Part shown: positions 62,841-64,000 of the stretch, piece after piece | How positions within the stretch are numbered: the first letter of the stretch is position 1 | How the letters are laid out: the number at the start of each line of letters is the position of its first letter | DNA from: Roseburia sp. | Lineage (GTDB): Bacteria > Bacillota > Clostridia > Lachnospirales > Lachnospiraceae | NCBI GenBank assembly: GCA_017937095.1 | Contig: JAGBEG010000016.1 | Coordinates: 1 to 64,000 of the forward strand | Reading direction: 5' to 3' | DNA: 64,000 nt | Notes under the pieces: generated by a model | What the model saw: the letters and a program-made list of their open reading frames with translations, nothing else | Databases searched by the model: none | What the model was told of the DNA's origin: nothing | Program-made: the position numbers and the translations under genes

Positions 62841-62889
62841 GTCTTTCTACATCTTATGCAGTTCTTCCCCAGACGTACCTGTGCGGTTA

Positions 62890-63111
62890 CTAAAACCGGT
62901 CAGAGCCGGACGCGTTAGATGCCTTGTTGCTGGACTTGTTGGAAGCCTTGTTCTTAGAACTGTTCTGGCTGTTTACGTTCTGTCCGTAACCGTTCTGTCC
63001 ATTGCTGTTCTGACCATTTACGTTCTGTCCGTAACCGTTCTGTCCGTTGCTGTTCTCATAACCGTTTCTGCAATTAGAAGAATTGTTCTGTGTATCCGCG
63101 TTTTTTGCCAT
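62890..63111 (-). CDS. small N/G/Q-rich repeat protein
   Basis: 73 aa from the ATG at 63111 with GGAGG 5 bases upstream. Contains two 15-residue repeats (NGQNGYGQNVNGQNS type) encoded by a 45-bp tandem repeat, plus an S/N/K tail (SSKNKASNKSS). Looks disordered. Role unknown; small Asn/Gln-rich proteins of this type are frequent in spore-forming Firmicutes but that link is only a guess. Confidence 0.6.
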   Translation of the reverse strand: MAKNADTQNNSSNCRNGYENSNGQNGYGQNVNGQNSNGQNGYGQNVNSQNSSKNKASNKSSNKASNASGSDRF

Positions 63112-63123
63112 ATTTTCCTCCAT

Positions 63124-63363
63124 TCCGGCGCCAAAAAACTGCCGCCGCTCTACTTTATTTGCTTACTGCAGGATTATTATTTGAAATTCGGAAAAAAATA
63201 TGCACCATCCGTTCACCAAAAGCATCGGAAAATTTTTCAAAAAAATTCCTGTCAACTCCCCCAGTTTCCATTGCATTTTGATACCAAATGTTCTATACTA
63301 TGTCTGTGATATGTGTCATACATATCATTTTATACCCCTTATTAATTATTTATACTCCCCTCA
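63124..63363. other. non-coding gap, AT-rich in its middle
   Basis: No gene or recognisable RNA. It should hold the promoter of the NGQ-repeat gene; I see no clear -35/-10 pair. Confidence 0.4.
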
Positions 63364-63395
63364 GAAAAAGCCAGGTGCATGCACCCGGCTTTTTC
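63364..63395 (-). terminator. terminator of the right-edge gene
   Basis: GAAAAAGCC(A)GGTGC with its partner GCACC(C)GGCTTTTTC, followed by T-rich sequence in both directions. Confidence 0.8.
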
Positions 63396-63413
63396 TATTT
63401 TGCCTCTTTCTTT

Positions 63414-64000
63414 TTATAAATCGTAATATTCCAGATTGTCAACGAGCTCCTGCGTAATGACGCCGCCTGCTTTCTGATACCTGTCATAAACACCCTGAAT
63501 CCGCTGTACGGTCTTGGCATTTACAAGCTCAAATCTCTGCAGCGCGTTCTGATACATCGGATTGCCCTTTAATTCCTCGCGGATCTGCTTTGCAAACGGG
63601 CAGTAGGTTATGAGGATCTCCCGCGCAATCTTATTCAGACGGTAGCTTCCCTTCGACTCATACTTCATCCAGTTCTGGTAATCCTTAACGAATACCTCCC
63701 TGTAATTATTTCTTCCGCGCAAAAGCGCGTTCTTAACCTTCTCCTTCGCCTCAGCCGACAGCTCATGATTCTTGCGGTAGAACTGGAGATAATCACAATA
63801 CTGTGCAGTAAGCGACTTCTCACGGATATCGTTCCAGTGAACGCCCTGAATCTTACGGCAGATTTCCCAGCGGTATCTTCCGACCGTCTCCACCATCATG
63901 TCATCAATATCGACCGCAGTAAAAATCGGGAACATAAAACGCGCGGAGGTATCTCTCTTTACGCCCGCCGTCTCCTGCCACATCATGGCTCTGGTTCCGG
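63414..64000 (-). CDS. unknown protein, C-terminal part (cut by window edge)
   Basis: The frame remains open to base 64000 (residues GTRA precede the first visible ATG), so the true start lies beyond the window. The visible 194 residues are rich in aromatic and basic residues (YRWEICRKIQGVHWNDIREKS, YREVFVKDYQNWMKY), mainly helical. No family recognised. Confidence 0.7.
   Translation of the reverse strand, partial: GTRAMMWQETAGVKRDTSARFMFPIFTAVDIDDMMVETVGRYRWEICRKIQGVHWNDIREKSLTAQYCDYLQFYRKNHELSAEAKEKVKNALLRGRNNYREVFVKDYQNWMKYESKGSYRLNKIAREILITYCPFAKQIREELKGNPMYQNALQRFELVNAKTVQRIQGVYDRYQKAGGVITQELVDNLEYYDL

Noticed and set aside
62970..63060. Possible CRISPR or regulatory repeat
   Set aside because: 45-bp contiguous repeat encoding NGQN-type residues in frame; no spacers.

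Overview
The window looks like chromosomal DNA of a gut-type Clostridia, most likely a Lachnospiraceae member. Evidence is inferential: strong AGGAGG-type ribosome sites, lipobox-bearing solute-binding proteins of Gram-positive type, an SPKTG-type cell-wall anchor, a class I THF riboswitch before folT, and a gene stock dominated by ABC and TRAP importers and carbohydrate enzymes. Most genes lie on the minus strand. The bulk is of moderate GC, with conspicuously AT-rich patches at about 0.6-2.4 kb, 32.0-32.4 kb and 55.5-56.5 kb.

Left edge (0-2.4 kb): the 3' end of an IS256-family transposase, then an AT-rich two-gene module (thymidylate-kinase-like NTPase plus a membrane-anchored dCTP-deaminase/dUTPase-fold protein) that resembles a mobile accessory or defence cassette. 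2.4-7.8 kb: CYTH phosphatase, methyltransferase, a DUF1653 protein with tandem repeats, a Q-rich membrane protein, and a KtrB/KtrA potassium transporter.

7.9-19.3 kb: one long minus-strand hexuronate locus. In transcription order: TRAP transporter dctP-dctQ-dctM, a YcxB-like protein, a YesM/YesN-type two-component system, a second TRAP binding protein without its own permease, uxuA, uxuB, an MFS transporter and a KdgF-like cupin. 19.5-26.5 kb: branched-chain amino-acid type ABC transporter livJ-livHMGF followed by a cytidylate-kinase-like protein and a ferredoxin-type aldo/keto reductase.

26.7-32.0 kb: pullulanase and glycogen-debranching enzyme, with a divergent LacI-family regulator. 32.04-32.35 kb: a compact locus whose layout matches Fst/par type I toxin-antitoxin systems: a 28-codon hydrophobic peptide gene, a convergent small RNA, a shared perfect bidirectional terminator, and a direct repeat that makes the RNA complementary to the toxin start. 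33.6-46.8 kb: two complete oligopeptide ABC operons (oppABCDF and oppBCDFA). The OppC of the first carries a seven-repeat RCC1-type propeller inserted in its outer loop.

47-57 kb: a frameshifted secreted glycosidase, tRNA-Leu, folT with a THF riboswitch, an SPKTG-anchored surface protein, a tiny ribbon-helix-helix gene next to an unknown AT-rich gene, and a six-tRNA operon (Pro, Gly, Arg, His, Gln, Lys) from a consensus promoter. 57-64 kb: an operon for RNA methyltransferase, secreted C1 peptidase, amidase, RdgB and YfcE, then a rhodanese, an NGQ-repeat small protein and a partial unknown gene at the right edge.
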